A DNA stretch of 39,107 nucleotides, taken from Bacteroidota bacterium (GTDB lineage Bacteria > Bacteroidota > Bacteroidia > M30B66). The number at the start of each line of letters is the position of its first letter. Positions within the stretch are counted from its first letter, which is position 1. The stretch spans positions 1-39,107 of the forward strand of contig CANHIS010000025.1 of the NCBI GenBank assembly GCA_947460255.1, given 5' to 3'. Positions 24,646 through 33,405 of the stretch are shown here, in pieces. A model generated the notes under the pieces. The model searched no databases. It saw nothing but the letters and a program-made list of their open reading frames with translations, and was not told the DNA's origin. The position numbers were made by a program, and so were the translations under genes.

Positions 24646-26685
24646 ATGAAAATACGTCCTGCCTTCAAGTTGATTTGGGCTATTCAACCCTTATCAAGAT
24701 TTTTACTTTTGTTTATTATTGGTTTGTTAGTGGCTTACTGGCAGCCAATTGATGAATTTTTAGTTCTACTTTTTTTAGCTTTCACGTTTTTCTTATCTGC
24801 TATAGTATATCGAAGTAAGAAGCATCGTTACAAATTTTTGGTTGGTTATTTTTTGTCGCTTTTTATTTTATTGTCTGGAGTCTTTTTAGGCAATACTCAT
24901 TACACAGACTTCAGTGGCTTATCCAATGCAGTTTTGTATAAAAAGCAATTCTATCTAATTAAGGCTACCTCTGAACCAATCATCAAAGATTCAGTTCTTT
25001 CGTTTAATGCTGATTATTATCTATTAGACTCAACTGGAGTAATTCGTAGCACCCATTTCATTAGTACGAGATCTTCTGTATTTCAGGAGGAAGGTTTAAA
25101 TATTGAAATCGGACAATTTGCTATAGTGAATACTAAACTAGATTATCCGCCAAAAACTTCTTTGCCTGGAGAATTTGATTATCAAGACTATTTAAAGAGA
25201 AAGGGTGTCTTGGCAATTTCAAGATTTTCCTCCGATGATTTATTAATACTACCACTTAAAGAGTTCTCATTTAAACAGTTCTTTATTGCGCTTAGAAACA
25301 ATTTGATTCAAAAGCTTCATGTTAACGGTTTATCCGGAGATAGACTTGCTATTGCTTCGGCATTATTGCTTGGCGCTAGATCGGAAATTAGTGAGGAATT
25401 AAATGAAGCTTATAGCCAAAGTGGTATTACCCATATTTTGGCAGTTTCTGGAATGCATGTAGGATTAGTATTTGCTGCAGTTTCATTCTTCTTGAGAAAA
25501 ACTAAAAGGAAACTTTTGGTTTGTTTATTGTCACTAACATTCTTGTGGAGCTATGCTTGTTTAACTGGGTTGTCTCCCTCGGTAACAAGAGCAGCATGGA
25601 TGTTTTCATTTATTGTGTGCGGAAAACTATTCAGATCAGGCCACCAAAAGTGGAATTCCATTTCTGCGTCAGCTCTGCTAATGTTGGTTATCGATCCTTT
25701 TATTTGGCTTGATGCAGGATTTCAACTTTCTTTTTCTGCTGTTTGGGGAATTGTGGCCTTAGGTAAACTTCCTGATAATTTTAACGGATTGAATAAATGG
25801 CTAAAGCTTCCTCTTGAAGCTGCTTGGATTAGCTGCATTGCACAATTATGCACCTTGCCTGTTAGCCTTTTCATTTTTGGGAAATTTCCGATTTATTTCC
25901 TTTTGGCCAATCTCTTCACTGTGCCTTTATCAACCGTGCTAACCTATTTAGGAATACTTTGTTTTCTTATGTTTCCTTTGCCAATTTTGGCTAAATTATT
26001 TTGCTCAATACTGTGTTACGGTATTGATTTGATGAATTTTATGGCCTCTTTTATTTCTGATTTACCTTTTTCAACTTTTGATGGACTATATATAAACCTT
26101 GTTCATAGTGCTTTAATCGGCTTTTTGATTTACCTATTTTCTTCTTCGTTTTTATCAATCAAAACGAAAATTACTGTTAGCTTAAGATTGATTTCACTCT
26201 CTTCATTGGTTATGCTTCTGCTTTGTTTTTTGCCCGTTAAGAATTTTACTTCATTCTATTATTCCTCTAATAAATTTGGAATAATCACCTACAATCTTAA
26301 TGCTGCTAGAAACTATGGGTTATTTAATGATGATGATGATTTTAATGAAGGAACTAATGCATTGATTTCTTTTGAAAGACACCTTTATAGGAATTCTAGG
26401 AATCTGCTTTTCAATGATTATCACTTGTCAAACCGAAGAAATTATAGCTTCTTAGTAAATACCAGCATAAATAGGTGTTTATCCTTAATTTTTGTCAATC
26501 CATCGGATCTCGAACTAAATCCGTTTTGCTTAAACTTTCCCAAGCATTTTAAAACATATATAATTTTGATGCCCGGTGGAAAGTACAAATGGAGGCAATT
26601 TTGGAAGCTAGTATCCTTACGAAAACGAATTAAGGTGATTGAAATGCATTCTAAGCGTTTGAAATTTAATCGTTTAAGCGATTGA
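24646..26685 (+). CDS. comEC: ComEC/Rec2 family DNA internalisation protein (no beta-lactamase domain)
   Basis: An inner membrane protein of 679 residues that moves single-stranded DNA into the cytoplasm during natural transformation. The start at 24646 (MKIRPAFKLIW) is preferred over 24619, which lies inside a terminator. The N-terminus has membrane helices and the DUF4131-type domain (residues about 15-190, with the LPGEFDYQDYLKRKGV segment). The Competence domain follows with its signature ILAVSGMHVGLVF near residue 270, SPSVTRAAWMF near 310, FQLSFSAVWGI near 360, and several hydrophobic helices to about 540. The remaining 140 residues (with an acidic DDDDD run) are soluble and do not show the HxHxDH metallo-beta-lactamase motif found in many Firmicutes and Proteobacteria; short ComEC proteins are usual in Bacteroidota. 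No other competence gene is nearby. Confidence 0.85.
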   Translation: MKIRPAFKLIWAIQPLSRFLLLFIIGLLVAYWQPIDEFLVLLFLAFTFFLSAIVYRSKKHRYKFLVGYFLSLFILLSGVFLGNTHYTDFSGLSNAVLYKKQFYLIKATSEPIIKDSVLSFNADYYLLDSTGVIRSTHFISTRSSVFQEEGLNIEIGQFAIVNTKLDYPPKTSLPGEFDYQDYLKRKGVLAISRFSSDDLLILPLKEFSFKQFFIALRNNLIQKLHVNGLSGDRLAIASALLLGARSEISEELNEAYSQSGITHILAVSGMHVGLVFAAVSFFLRKTKRKLLVCLLSLTFLWSYACLTGLSPSVTRAAWMFSFIVCGKLFRSGHQKWNSISASALLMLVIDPFIWLDAGFQLSFSAVWGIVALGKLPDNFNGLNKWLKLPLEAAWISCIAQLCTLPVSLFIFGKFPIYFLLANLFTVPLSTVLTYLGILCFLMFPLPILAKLFCSILCYGIDLMNFMASFISDLPFSTFDGLYINLVHSALIGFLIYLFSSSFLSIKTKITVSLRLISLSSLVMLLLCFLPVKNFTSFYYSSNKFGIITYNLNAARNYGLFNDDDDFNEGTNALISFERHLYRNSRNLLFNDYHLSNRRNYSFLVNTSINRCLSLIFVNPSDLELNPFCLNFPKHFKTYIILMPGGKYKWRQFWKLVSLRKRIKVIEMHSKRLKFNRLSD

Positions 26686-26856
26686 ATAATCCTATCCGAC
26701 AACTTGTTTTTTTTGTTCTTGTAGACCGAGATTAATCACTCTATTTTTGAATTGTATCCTAAAGATTAAAAAATAGCAAATATTGCAGAACAATTTGGCG
26801 ATATATTTCTTAATCTTGTGCGATTCTTTAGTCGAACACAAACTTCAGAAACATAA

Positions 26857-28998
26857 ATGATGAAACATTTTACGTTCAAGTTGTTATCAGGTGCGCTAAT
26901 CATACTAGCAAACCCCATTTCAGCTCAAAAAGCCAAACCTGCTTTTCAACCATGTGGCACGCAGGAAATAATGGAATCCGATATGCAAAAGCATCCTGAA
27001 TTAAGGACGCAGTATAACGATTTCATGAAACAATTAAGTCATGTTAAAACTTCAAATGTATCTAGCAGTCGAGCTGAAAAAAGGATCATTCCAGTAGTTT
27101 TTCACGTGATTCATCAATGTGGGCCAGAAAACATTTCTAAGGCGCAGATTCTTGATCAGTTGAGAACGCTAAATGATGACTTCGCAAAACTCAACGAAAC
27201 AATCAATCAAACTCCTGAATGTCATGCTGCTGTTGCTGCGGATTGCAATATTGAATTCCGTTTAGCTACAAAAGACGACCAAGGAAATTGCACAGATGGA
27301 ATTGTAAGAGTAGCATCTACTAAAACCTATGAAGCCAACAACGACAATGGTGTTAAAAGTGTTAGTCGTTGGAATTCTGACAAATATTTGAATGTTTGGG
27401 TAGTTAACTCTATCGGAAGCGTTCAAGGTACAGGTGGAGAGGTTCTTGGATATGCACAATTTCCAGCAGGTGGCCTTCTTTCTACAGATGGTATCGTACT
27501 TCGTTATGATTGTGTTGGTTCTATTGGGGCTGCTCAAACTGGTCCATTTGCACCAAGATTCGGTCGTACAATGACGCATGAAATTGGCCACTGGTTAGGT
27601 CTTCGCCACATTTGGGGAGATGCAGATTGTGGAAGCGACGGAGTAGATGATACCCCAATTGCACAAGAGCCTAATTACGGTATTTGCTGGAGCGATTTTC
27701 CTTATCACTTGCTAACTTGCACATCAGATTCTCTAGACGAATGCGGTGAAATGTTTATGAATTACATGGATTACTCTGATGATCAATGTATGAGTATGTT
27801 CACAGAAGGTCAGAAAGCAATCATGGATGCGACACTTGAATCATTCCGTTTTACCATATCAAGCGAAGCAAATCTAATCGCTACCGGAACACGCGATGAA
27901 GACATTGCAAACCTAGTTGTTTGTAATCCTGTTGCTGATTTTTGCGATAACAGAAGATTAGTTTGTGCTGGTAGCAATGTAACTTTCGAAGATGCTACAT
28001 TCAATACTGAAACTTATACTAGAAATTGGAGTTTTGAAGGTGGGACTCCAGCAACCTCAACTGCTGTTTCTCCAACTGTTTCTTATGATGTTGCTGGTAC
28101 ATATGATGTAAGTTTAACTTCTACTTCATCAGCTGGAGACAACACTAAGACTAAAACAGAGCATGTTATTGTAAGCCCTGATGCAGCTGTTTATGGACAA
28201 GGACCATTTGAAGAGAATTTTGAGAATGCAAATACGATGAATGATTTTGTGATTTTCAACAATGATGGATCAAATGCTAAATGGGAATATACAACCCAAG
28301 GTGGTTTCGGCTCAACCCGTTCTGTGAGAATCAGAAACTTCCTTAATACAGCAACTGAGTCAGATGACTTAATTACGCCATCTTACAACTTAACAACTGT
28401 GAATTCACCTAGCCTTCTTTTTAGAGTGGCATGTGCAGAAAGAGGAGGAGAGCCAACTGATCAATTGAAAGTTTATTTTTCTTCCAATTGCGGCCAAACA
28501 TGGGGTTCGCCAAGAATTATCAATTTTGCTGATTTCAATACTGCAGGATTGTACACAAGTGAATTCGTTCCTACCAATGATTCTCAATGGAAAACATTCG
28601 CATTTTCAATGTCATCTCTAGCAACTCAGGAAAATGTAAGAATTCGCTTTGAGTATGTAGCAGGTACAGGTGACCGTGCAAACAATCTTTACTTAGACGA
28701 TATCAACATTGGTACTGCTTTGGGCGTTAATGACTTAGGATACGATTTAGGATTATCTGTTTTCCCAAATCCAACCAACGATCAAACGAATTTAGTGTTT
28801 GAATCTCCTAAGCCTTCGACTATAGCAATTAGTGTATTTGATATTCTTGGACAGCAAGTTACATCTGTATTTAACGGAAATGTTGGTTCGGGAGCTCAGA
28901 ATTTCTCAATTAACATGAGCGATTTGAGTGCAGGTCTTTACACAATTCGCTTAGACGTTGATGGTACAAGCATTTATCGCAAAGTGATCAAGAAATAA
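26857..28998 (+). CDS. Secreted M43 zinc metallopeptidase with PKD and MAM-like domains and T9SS type A sorting domain
   Basis: A 713-residue exported peptidase. The signal peptide is MMKHFTFKLLSGALIILANPISAQ. The peptidase domain spans about 65-340: IPVVFHVIHQCGPE, the zinc site HEIGHWLGLRH near residue 240 (HExxHxxGxxH) and the Met-turn NYMDYSDDQCMSMFT near 308. A PKD-like domain covers about 365-445 (VCAGSNVTFEDAT, SPTVSYDVAGTYDVSL). A MAM-like or 'choice-of-anchor' beta-sandwich follows near 450-625 (FEENFENANTMNDF to NNLYLDDINIG). The end is a type A sorting domain: LSVFPNPTNDQTNLVF, FDILGQQV, LSAGLYTIRL, VIKK. It shares catalytic architecture with the peptidase at 10994 but has extra domains. 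It is a single-gene unit bounded by a strong terminator. Confidence 0.9.
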   Translation: MMKHFTFKLLSGALIILANPISAQKAKPAFQPCGTQEIMESDMQKHPELRTQYNDFMKQLSHVKTSNVSSSRAEKRIIPVVFHVIHQCGPENISKAQILDQLRTLNDDFAKLNETINQTPECHAAVAADCNIEFRLATKDDQGNCTDGIVRVASTKTYEANNDNGVKSVSRWNSDKYLNVWVVNSIGSVQGTGGEVLGYAQFPAGGLLSTDGIVLRYDCVGSIGAAQTGPFAPRFGRTMTHEIGHWLGLRHIWGDADCGSDGVDDTPIAQEPNYGICWSDFPYHLLTCTSDSLDECGEMFMNYMDYSDDQCMSMFTEGQKAIMDATLESFRFTISSEANLIATGTRDEDIANLVVCNPVADFCDNRRLVCAGSNVTFEDATFNTETYTRNWSFEGGTPATSTAVSPTVSYDVAGTYDVSLTSTSSAGDNTKTKTEHVIVSPDAAVYGQGPFEENFENANTMNDFVIFNNDGSNAKWEYTTQGGFGSTRSVRIRNFLNTATESDDLITPSYNLTTVNSPSLLFRVACAERGGEPTDQLKVYFSSNCGQTWGSPRIINFADFNTAGLYTSEFVPTNDSQWKTFAFSMSSLATQENVRIRFEYVAGTGDRANNLYLDDINIGTALGVNDLGYDLGLSVFPNPTNDQTNLVFESPKPSTIAISVFDILGQQVTSVFNGNVGSGAQNFSINMSDLSAGLYTIRLDVDGTSIYRKVIKK

Positions 28999-29016
28999 TC
29001 TATTTACAATTTCTTT

Positions 29017-29045
29017 AAAACCCCGGTCCGCAAACCGGGGTTTTT
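29017..29045 (+). terminator. Rho-independent terminator after M43 peptidase gene
   Basis: AAAACCCCGGT pairs perfectly with ACCGGGGTTTT around CCGCAA, followed by TTTG. An 11-pair stem with no mismatch; the strongest terminator in the window. Confidence 0.92.
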
Positions 29046-29094
29046 GTTTATACCAAATTTGAGTTTGCCTCGTTTTAGCTAAAAAAAAATAGAC

Positions 29095-29892
29095 ATGTCA
29101 AAATCATTAATTGCCCTTTTCGTTTCTTCAGTTTTCACAATTCAAGCCTACTGTCAAGATATTCTAACTTTGAGAGATGGCAGAACTTTTAAGGTTTCCG
29201 TTGTAGAGGTTAGTAAAAAGGATGTTTCTTACAGGAAATTCGATAATCCTAAAGGTCCACTTTACAGAGCTGAAGTGAAGGACATTGCGAGGATAGATTA
29301 TGAAAGCGGCGCTTCTGATGAATTTGCACAATCAAACTCATCTTCCTATACTAAAGTGCAAAACAACTCAGGAATTCAAACTTATGACCCAAAGAAATTA
29401 GGAAGAAACATTATTGCAATTGATGCTCTTTCACTTCTGTTTCAGAATATTTCTCTGAGTTATGAGCGCATTATAGGCGACAATGGAAAGTTAGGTTTAT
29501 TCGTACCTGTTTCTATTAACATGAGTGGACCATCTGATAATACGGGCATCATCAATAGCCGAAATATTTTTTATTCGGGTTTAGACGCACATTATTATCC
29601 ACTTGGGCAAGGCGAATTTAAGTTTTTTGTAGGGCCGTCTTTGCGCATCGGAACTGCAAGAATCTCAAATGATTATTATGAGCCTGCATTTGATATTTAC
29701 ATCAATGAATCAATGAATTCAAGCTATTTCAGCTTCTTAGTGAAATTAGGAATTCAGTATAATCCAGTGCCTGAACTTTCGTTAGGTACTTCATTAGGAA
29801 TTGGCACCAGAAGATATTTTTACAATATTCCTAATGGTAATGTGGCAGGTAGTACGGGCTTCTTCAACTTCACTATGGGATACCGCTTTTAA
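29095..29892 (+). CDS. Probable outer membrane beta-barrel protein, function unknown
   Basis: A 265-residue exported protein. The signal peptide is MSKSLIALFVSSVFTIQAYCQ. Residues 22-75 form a small beta-rich domain (ILTLRDGRTFKVSVVEVS, then VKDIARIDYESG) of a kind often found at the start of Bacteroidota envelope proteins that read 'D-G-x-x-x-x-G-x-V' strands. From about residue 105 the sequence alternates like transmembrane strands (IAIDALSLLFQNISLSYERI, LGIQYNPVPELSLGTSLGIG) and ends FNFTMGYRF. An aromatic C-terminal residue is usual for barrels inserted by BamA. No specific family or substrate can be named. It converges on the saccharopine dehydrogenase-type gene with one base between stop codons. 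Confidence 0.75.
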   Translation: MSKSLIALFVSSVFTIQAYCQDILTLRDGRTFKVSVVEVSKKDVSYRKFDNPKGPLYRAEVKDIARIDYESGASDEFAQSNSSSYTKVQNNSGIQTYDPKKLGRNIIAIDALSLLFQNISLSYERIIGDNGKLGLFVPVSINMSGPSDNTGIINSRNIFYSGLDAHYYPLGQGEFKFFVGPSLRIGTARISNDYYEPAFDIYINESMNSSYFSFLVKLGIQYNPVPELSLGTSLGIGTRRYFYNIPNGNVAGSTGFFNFTMGYRF

Positions 29893-29893
29893 G

Positions 29894-31216
29894 TTATTCC
29901 TCGGTTTCCTTAAATTTCAAACCGAATTTCATTTCGAGTTCTTCTAGAATAGGATTATAAAGCTCTGGTATTACTGGAGTTAATAATCCTTTTTTACTAA
30001 ACTTGCCCGAACAAATCAATTTCACTGCGATCGCTAATGGTAGTCCTACTGTTTTAGACATTGCAGTTCTGAGGCTGTTTTCGCCTTCAATATAAAATGT
30101 GCTGCTGAGCTTTATCTTTTCATTGCCTTTTTCACCCACAACAATGTGCTGCATCACAACCATGTCTTTATCATTAGGTTGCAATTTCCATTTCTTTTCT
30201 AATAGATCCTGAACGATCATTGCAGGTGTACCTTCGGTTCGATTTATTTTTTCATCAGAAAGCAATCCTGTCCAAATAAATTTGGAAACTGCGTTTTGAT
30301 TTCCTTGTGCTAGACTTAGCAATTGATCTACAGTGCTTTCAGTTCCTGAATTAAAAAAGGCTTCAGTGAACTCTTTGTAGGTTATTCCTTCGTGAAGTGG
30401 AAAATTGTACGAATCGTCTGTTAATCCTAGCTGAACTAAAAGATTCCAAGCCTCTGTAAAACCAGCAAATCTTAATGTTCCTCTGATCATTGTCTTCAGG
30501 TCTTTCAAACTATATACTTCTCGATATCCAATTGAATCTCTGTTTGGATATCCATCATAATTTAGACCGTTGATTTCGAATGATGTGCTGTTTGAAAACA
30601 ACCTATGATATGGTAAAAAACGGAGTTTACCGTCTTCTAAGAATCGCGCAGTGCCTTGACCTGCAACAATAACGTTTCTAGGATTCCAGCTGAATTTATA
30701 CTTCCATGGATTTTCGCCCAAACAATCAGGAGCGACCAAACCGCCGCAATAAGAATGAAACTCGGTAATCGTGAAGCCACGTGCTTTTAGATTCTCGAAA
30801 ATTTTCATTGCCGACATGTGATCTATTCCAGGATCTAAACCGCACTCATTAAGAAATATCAAACCCTTCGATTTGACTTCTTCCCCAACTGCCTTTAATT
30901 CAGTGCTTTCATAGGAAGCTGTTGCAAGATGAATACCTAATTTCAAACAATCTCCAGCAACAAAAGGATGCATAAATGCTGGCAACATCGAAACAACAAT
31001 GAATGATCCTGAAATTAAAGCTCGACGTTGTTCTTCGTCTTGAAGATTGGCAGCTACTAGTGTTAACTTTGGATACAGGGTTTTGTAATGGACTAAATGC
31101 TCAACAGATTGATCGGCAATGCGAATCGTGAAAGATTGATCATTTGACCATTCCAATAGATAATCGATGAGATAACCAGCCGACCGACCAGCTCCCAAGA
31201 TTAGTATTTCAGGCAT
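29894..31216 (-). CDS. Saccharopine dehydrogenase (L-glutamate-forming type) family protein
   Basis: A 440-residue cytoplasmic NAD(P)-dependent oxidoreductase. The N-terminal Rossmann fold shows ILILGAGRSAGYLIDYLL and an acidic residue after the second strand (IRIADQS). The family blocks are clear: LNECGLDPGIDHM near residue 123, SYCGGLVAPDCLGENPW near 155, and KFSWNPRNVIVAG. The C-terminal domain ends with the usual IPELYNPILEELE. These enzymes interconvert saccharopine with glutamate and aminoadipate semialdehyde in lysine metabolism. The family also contains related dehydrogenases of other function, so lysine degradation is likely but not certain. The lipoprotein gene lies 3 bases upstream on the same strand, suggesting one transcript. 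Confidence 0.85.
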   Translation of the reverse strand: MPEILILGAGRSAGYLIDYLLEWSNDQSFTIRIADQSVEHLVHYKTLYPKLTLVAANLQDEEQRRALISGSFIVVSMLPAFMHPFVAGDCLKLGIHLATASYESTELKAVGEEVKSKGLIFLNECGLDPGIDHMSAMKIFENLKARGFTITEFHSYCGGLVAPDCLGENPWKYKFSWNPRNVIVAGQGTARFLEDGKLRFLPYHRLFSNSTSFEINGLNYDGYPNRDSIGYREVYSLKDLKTMIRGTLRFAGFTEAWNLLVQLGLTDDSYNFPLHEGITYKEFTEAFFNSGTESTVDQLLSLAQGNQNAVSKFIWTGLLSDEKINRTEGTPAMIVQDLLEKKWKLQPNDKDMVVMQHIVVGEKGNEKIKLSSTFYIEGENSLRTAMSKTVGLPLAIAVKLICSGKFSKKGLLTPVIPELYNPILEELEMKFGLKFKETEE

Positions 31217-31219
31217 GAA

Positions 31220-31738
31220 TTAGTTGGTCTTGATGTTCACAAAGCCACCATTAGTTACATCTACATTGGTGGTTACGAAAGTGGTAGGGTTAACGAAGGC
31301 ACCTTCAAAACTGAATCCTCCAGAACAAGTTACTATTCCGTTCTTAACGTAATAATCATTAATCACAATTAGGCCAGTATCTGATTTAAACACTCTATCG
31401 CTCGCATCTATAAACCTGCAACGATTTAATGTATCAGCATTTGGCAATTCAAATTCACCTAACTCACTGCCAATGAATGAGATAATTATTTGAGAATTAT
31501 CTGAACGAGAAATTGTAATTTCATTTTTAATTCTACCGTCGGTTGTTGGTGTTACCTTAAATGTAGAACGTGTATAGGTAGTGTACGAACCATTCACATC
31601 TGCAGATCCAATAACTGCAGGCGGTGGAGTAGGCTCTTCTTCCTCTTTACAAGCGTTTAAAGAGACTAAAGAAATTAGTGCCATTGAAGCAAAGAGAACA
31701 TTGATTGCGGATTTCAAACGACGAACGTTTACAAACAT
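31220..31738 (-). CDS. Small lipoprotein, function unknown
   Basis: The ATG at 31738 (MFVNVRRLKSAINVLF) is preferred because it places a short basic n-region and a hydrophobic stretch just before a lipobox, S-L-N-A-C, at residue 30. The frame opens 17 codons further upstream at 31789, but that stretch would spoil the signal. The mature protein is about 143 residues and starts CKEEEEPTPPPAV, an acidic, proline-rich tether that in Bacteroidota often goes with lipoprotein export to the surface. The rest is beta-rich, with NGSYTTYTRSTFKV and IVTCSGGFSFEGA, and resembles small lipocalin-like or META-like sandwich proteins without a firm match. It sits 3 bases before the saccharopine dehydrogenase-type gene; the link between them is unclear. 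Confidence 0.7.
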   Translation of the reverse strand: MFVNVRRLKSAINVLFASMALISLVSLNACKEEEEPTPPPAVIGSADVNGSYTTYTRSTFKVTPTTDGRIKNEITISRSDNSQIIISFIGSELGEFELPNADTLNRCRFIDASDRVFKSDTGLIVINDYYVKNGIVTCSGGFSFEGAFVNPTTFVTTNVDVTNGGFVNIKTN

Positions 31739-31820
31739 ACTGTGATGATTTAATTCTGTAAATATAATGTGAATCATTTGATAATTCAACTTCTATCACA
31801 ACTGTTATATCTAATCTCTC

Positions 31821-31847
31821 TTGATATCAGCTATTTTCATAGGTTTG
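31821..31847 (+). promoter_or_regulatory. Promoter of the nrnA-FKBP gene run
   Basis: TTG at 31821-31823, 16 bases, then TAGGTTTG at 31840-31847, a full match to TAnnTTTG with a spacer one base under the usual range. It ends only 4 bases before the ATG at 31852, so the transcript would have little or no leader. Confidence 0.6.
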
Positions 31848-31851
31848 CACA

Positions 31852-32880
31852 ATGTTTTTTAACGAGTCTCAACTGACTGAAATTAGAAATGCTATCCTTC
31901 AGTCGCACAATATTTCGATAGTTGTGCATCGCAGTCCAGATGGTGATGCATTGGGCTCAAGTCTAGGTTTGAAACATGTGCTAATGGCATTGTTCTCAAA
32001 ACAAGTTTCAATTATTGTTCCTGATGCTTTCCCTAGCGCATTGGATTATCTGCCTGGAAGTGAGAGTATTGTGGTGTTCGATTCGCAGCAAGAGCTTACT
32101 AATGAAGTTCTTAATGCAACAGATTTACTTTTCTGTTTGGATTTTAACCATCCGGGCAGAGTAGGGGATCTAGAAGAGTTGCTCAAACAAACTGCTGCGC
32201 GGTGCATTGGCGTGATGATAGATCATCATCAACAACCAGAGCCATTCCTTACTTATATAGGTTCTAAAACAAGTGCAAGTTCTACTTGTGAAATGGTTTA
32301 TCAGTTTTGTCGTTCTTTAGGAATGCAAGAAGTCCCAAATCAAGAAATTGCTAAATGCTTGTATACAGGAATTATGACCGACACTGGTTCATTCCGGTTT
32401 AGTGCAACAACCCCCGAAACACATGAAATAGCAGCATCTCTGTTGAAAGCAGATATTCGGCATTGGGAAATTCATGAACACCTTTTCAATCAAAATTCAC
32501 TAACGAAACTTCAAATGTGGGGCTACGCACTCACATCGAAATTGGTAGTTTTACCCGAGTTTAGAACTGCATTTATCAGTTTAAGTGCTGATGAACTTGA
32601 ACGTTTTCAATACCAAGAAGGCGATTTGGAAGGACTTGTTAATTACGCACTTAGTGTTCAAGGAATGAAAATGGGCGTTTTGATGAGTGAACGTAAAGGG
32701 AAAATTAGAATTTCATTCCGATCAACAGGCAGTTTTTCTGTAAACGATTTTTCTAGAGCGCATTTTGAAGGTGGTGGACACGAAAATGCCGCAGGTGGAG
32801 TTTTTTACGGCAAATTGGAAGATGCCATATCTAAATTAACAGCTGCATTGCCCGATTTTTCTGATAAACTGAATGCCTAA
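31852..32880 (+). CDS. nrnA: DHH/DHHA1 phosphoesterase, NrnA-like oligoribonuclease/pAp phosphatase
   Basis: A 342-residue cytoplasmic enzyme of the DHH superfamily. The DHH domain shows VVHRSPDGDALGSSLGL near residue 24 (metal-binding HxDxD-like motif II), LLFCLDFNHPGRV near 92, and the DHH triad in MIDHHQQPE near 123. TDTGSFRFSATTPET near 176 completes the metal site. The C-terminal DHHA1 domain carries the substrate-binding motif FEGGGHENAAGG near 303. NrnA enzymes degrade short oligoribonucleotides and dephosphorylate pAp, the by-product of sulfate activation. The gene heads a run with four FKBP genes, 3 bases before the first. The pairing of a DHH phosphoesterase with a GldI-type FKBP is a familiar Bacteroidota arrangement from memory. 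Confidence 0.88.
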   Translation: MFFNESQLTEIRNAILQSHNISIVVHRSPDGDALGSSLGLKHVLMALFSKQVSIIVPDAFPSALDYLPGSESIVVFDSQQELTNEVLNATDLLFCLDFNHPGRVGDLEELLKQTAARCIGVMIDHHQQPEPFLTYIGSKTSASSTCEMVYQFCRSLGMQEVPNQEIAKCLYTGIMTDTGSFRFSATTPETHEIAASLLKADIRHWEIHEHLFNQNSLTKLQMWGYALTSKLVVLPEFRTAFISLSADELERFQYQEGDLEGLVNYALSVQGMKMGVLMSERKGKIRISFRSTGSFSVNDFSRAHFEGGGHENAAGGVFYGKLEDAISKLTAALPDFSDKLNA

Positions 32881-32883
32881 CTC

Positions 32884-33405
32884 ATGATCTTAAAATATTT
32901 AATTGTTTCATCACTGTTGATTTGTTTCATATCCTGTGGCCAGAAAAATAGACCGCAAAATGAAATGAAAATGCCTTCCCAAGAAGAATCTATTCAAGCA
33001 GGAAAGGCTATGGCCAAGCAAGAAGATACCGAGATAAACGCCTACATCAAAAGATACAATTTGGTCATGGAAAGAACCGGAACAGGCTTGAGATATAAGA
33101 TTTTAAACGAAGGTGTTGGTGTTAATGCGTCTACTGGGATGAAGGCAACAGTGAAATTTAAAACTTCATTGTTAGATGGAACTGTCTGTTATTCATCTGA
33201 TTCTACAGGAAATGAAACATTTGTTGTAGACCGCGATAACGTAGAAAGTGGGCTTCATGAAGGTATTAAGAAGCTCTCAAAAGGAGGAATAGCCAAATTT
33301 ATTTTACCTTCGCACCTTGCGCATGGCCTCACCGGCGACAACAATAGAATTCCGGCAAGAAGTCCTGTAGTGTATGACATTGAATTGATTGATTTAAAAG
33401 AATGA
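32884..33405 (+). CDS. GldI-like FKBP-type lipoprotein, active site degenerate
   Basis: A 173-residue lipoprotein. The signal ILKYLIVSSLLICFISCGQKN has a Cys at residue 19 preceded by F-I-S, a usable lipobox. A charged linker leads to one FKBP domain from about residue 60: GLRYKILNEGVG, then ATVKFKTSLLDGTVCYSS, then GLHEGIKKLSKGG and PARSPVVYDIELID. The fold is clear but key FKBP residues are changed: the Y of HYTG is F/K, FDSS is CYSS, GWDEG is GLHEG (core Trp lost) and AYG is AHG. It may therefore bind rather than isomerise. Flavobacterium GldI, needed for gliding, is an FKBP-type lipoprotein of similar size, and the position next to nrnA fits, but orthology is not proven. The stop overlaps the next start (ATGA). 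Confidence 0.8.
   Translation: MILKYLIVSSLLICFISCGQKNRPQNEMKMPSQEESIQAGKAMAKQEDTEINAYIKRYNLVMERTGTGLRYKILNEGVGVNASTGMKATVKFKTSLLDGTVCYSSDSTGNETFVVDRDNVESGLHEGIKKLSKGGIAKFILPSHLAHGLTGDNNRIPARSPVVYDIELIDLKE

Noticed and set aside
26686-26856. A promoter in the spacer before the second M43 gene
   Set aside because: TAATCTTG is one mismatch from consensus, but the nearest TTTG is only 13 bases upstream, so it was not listed.
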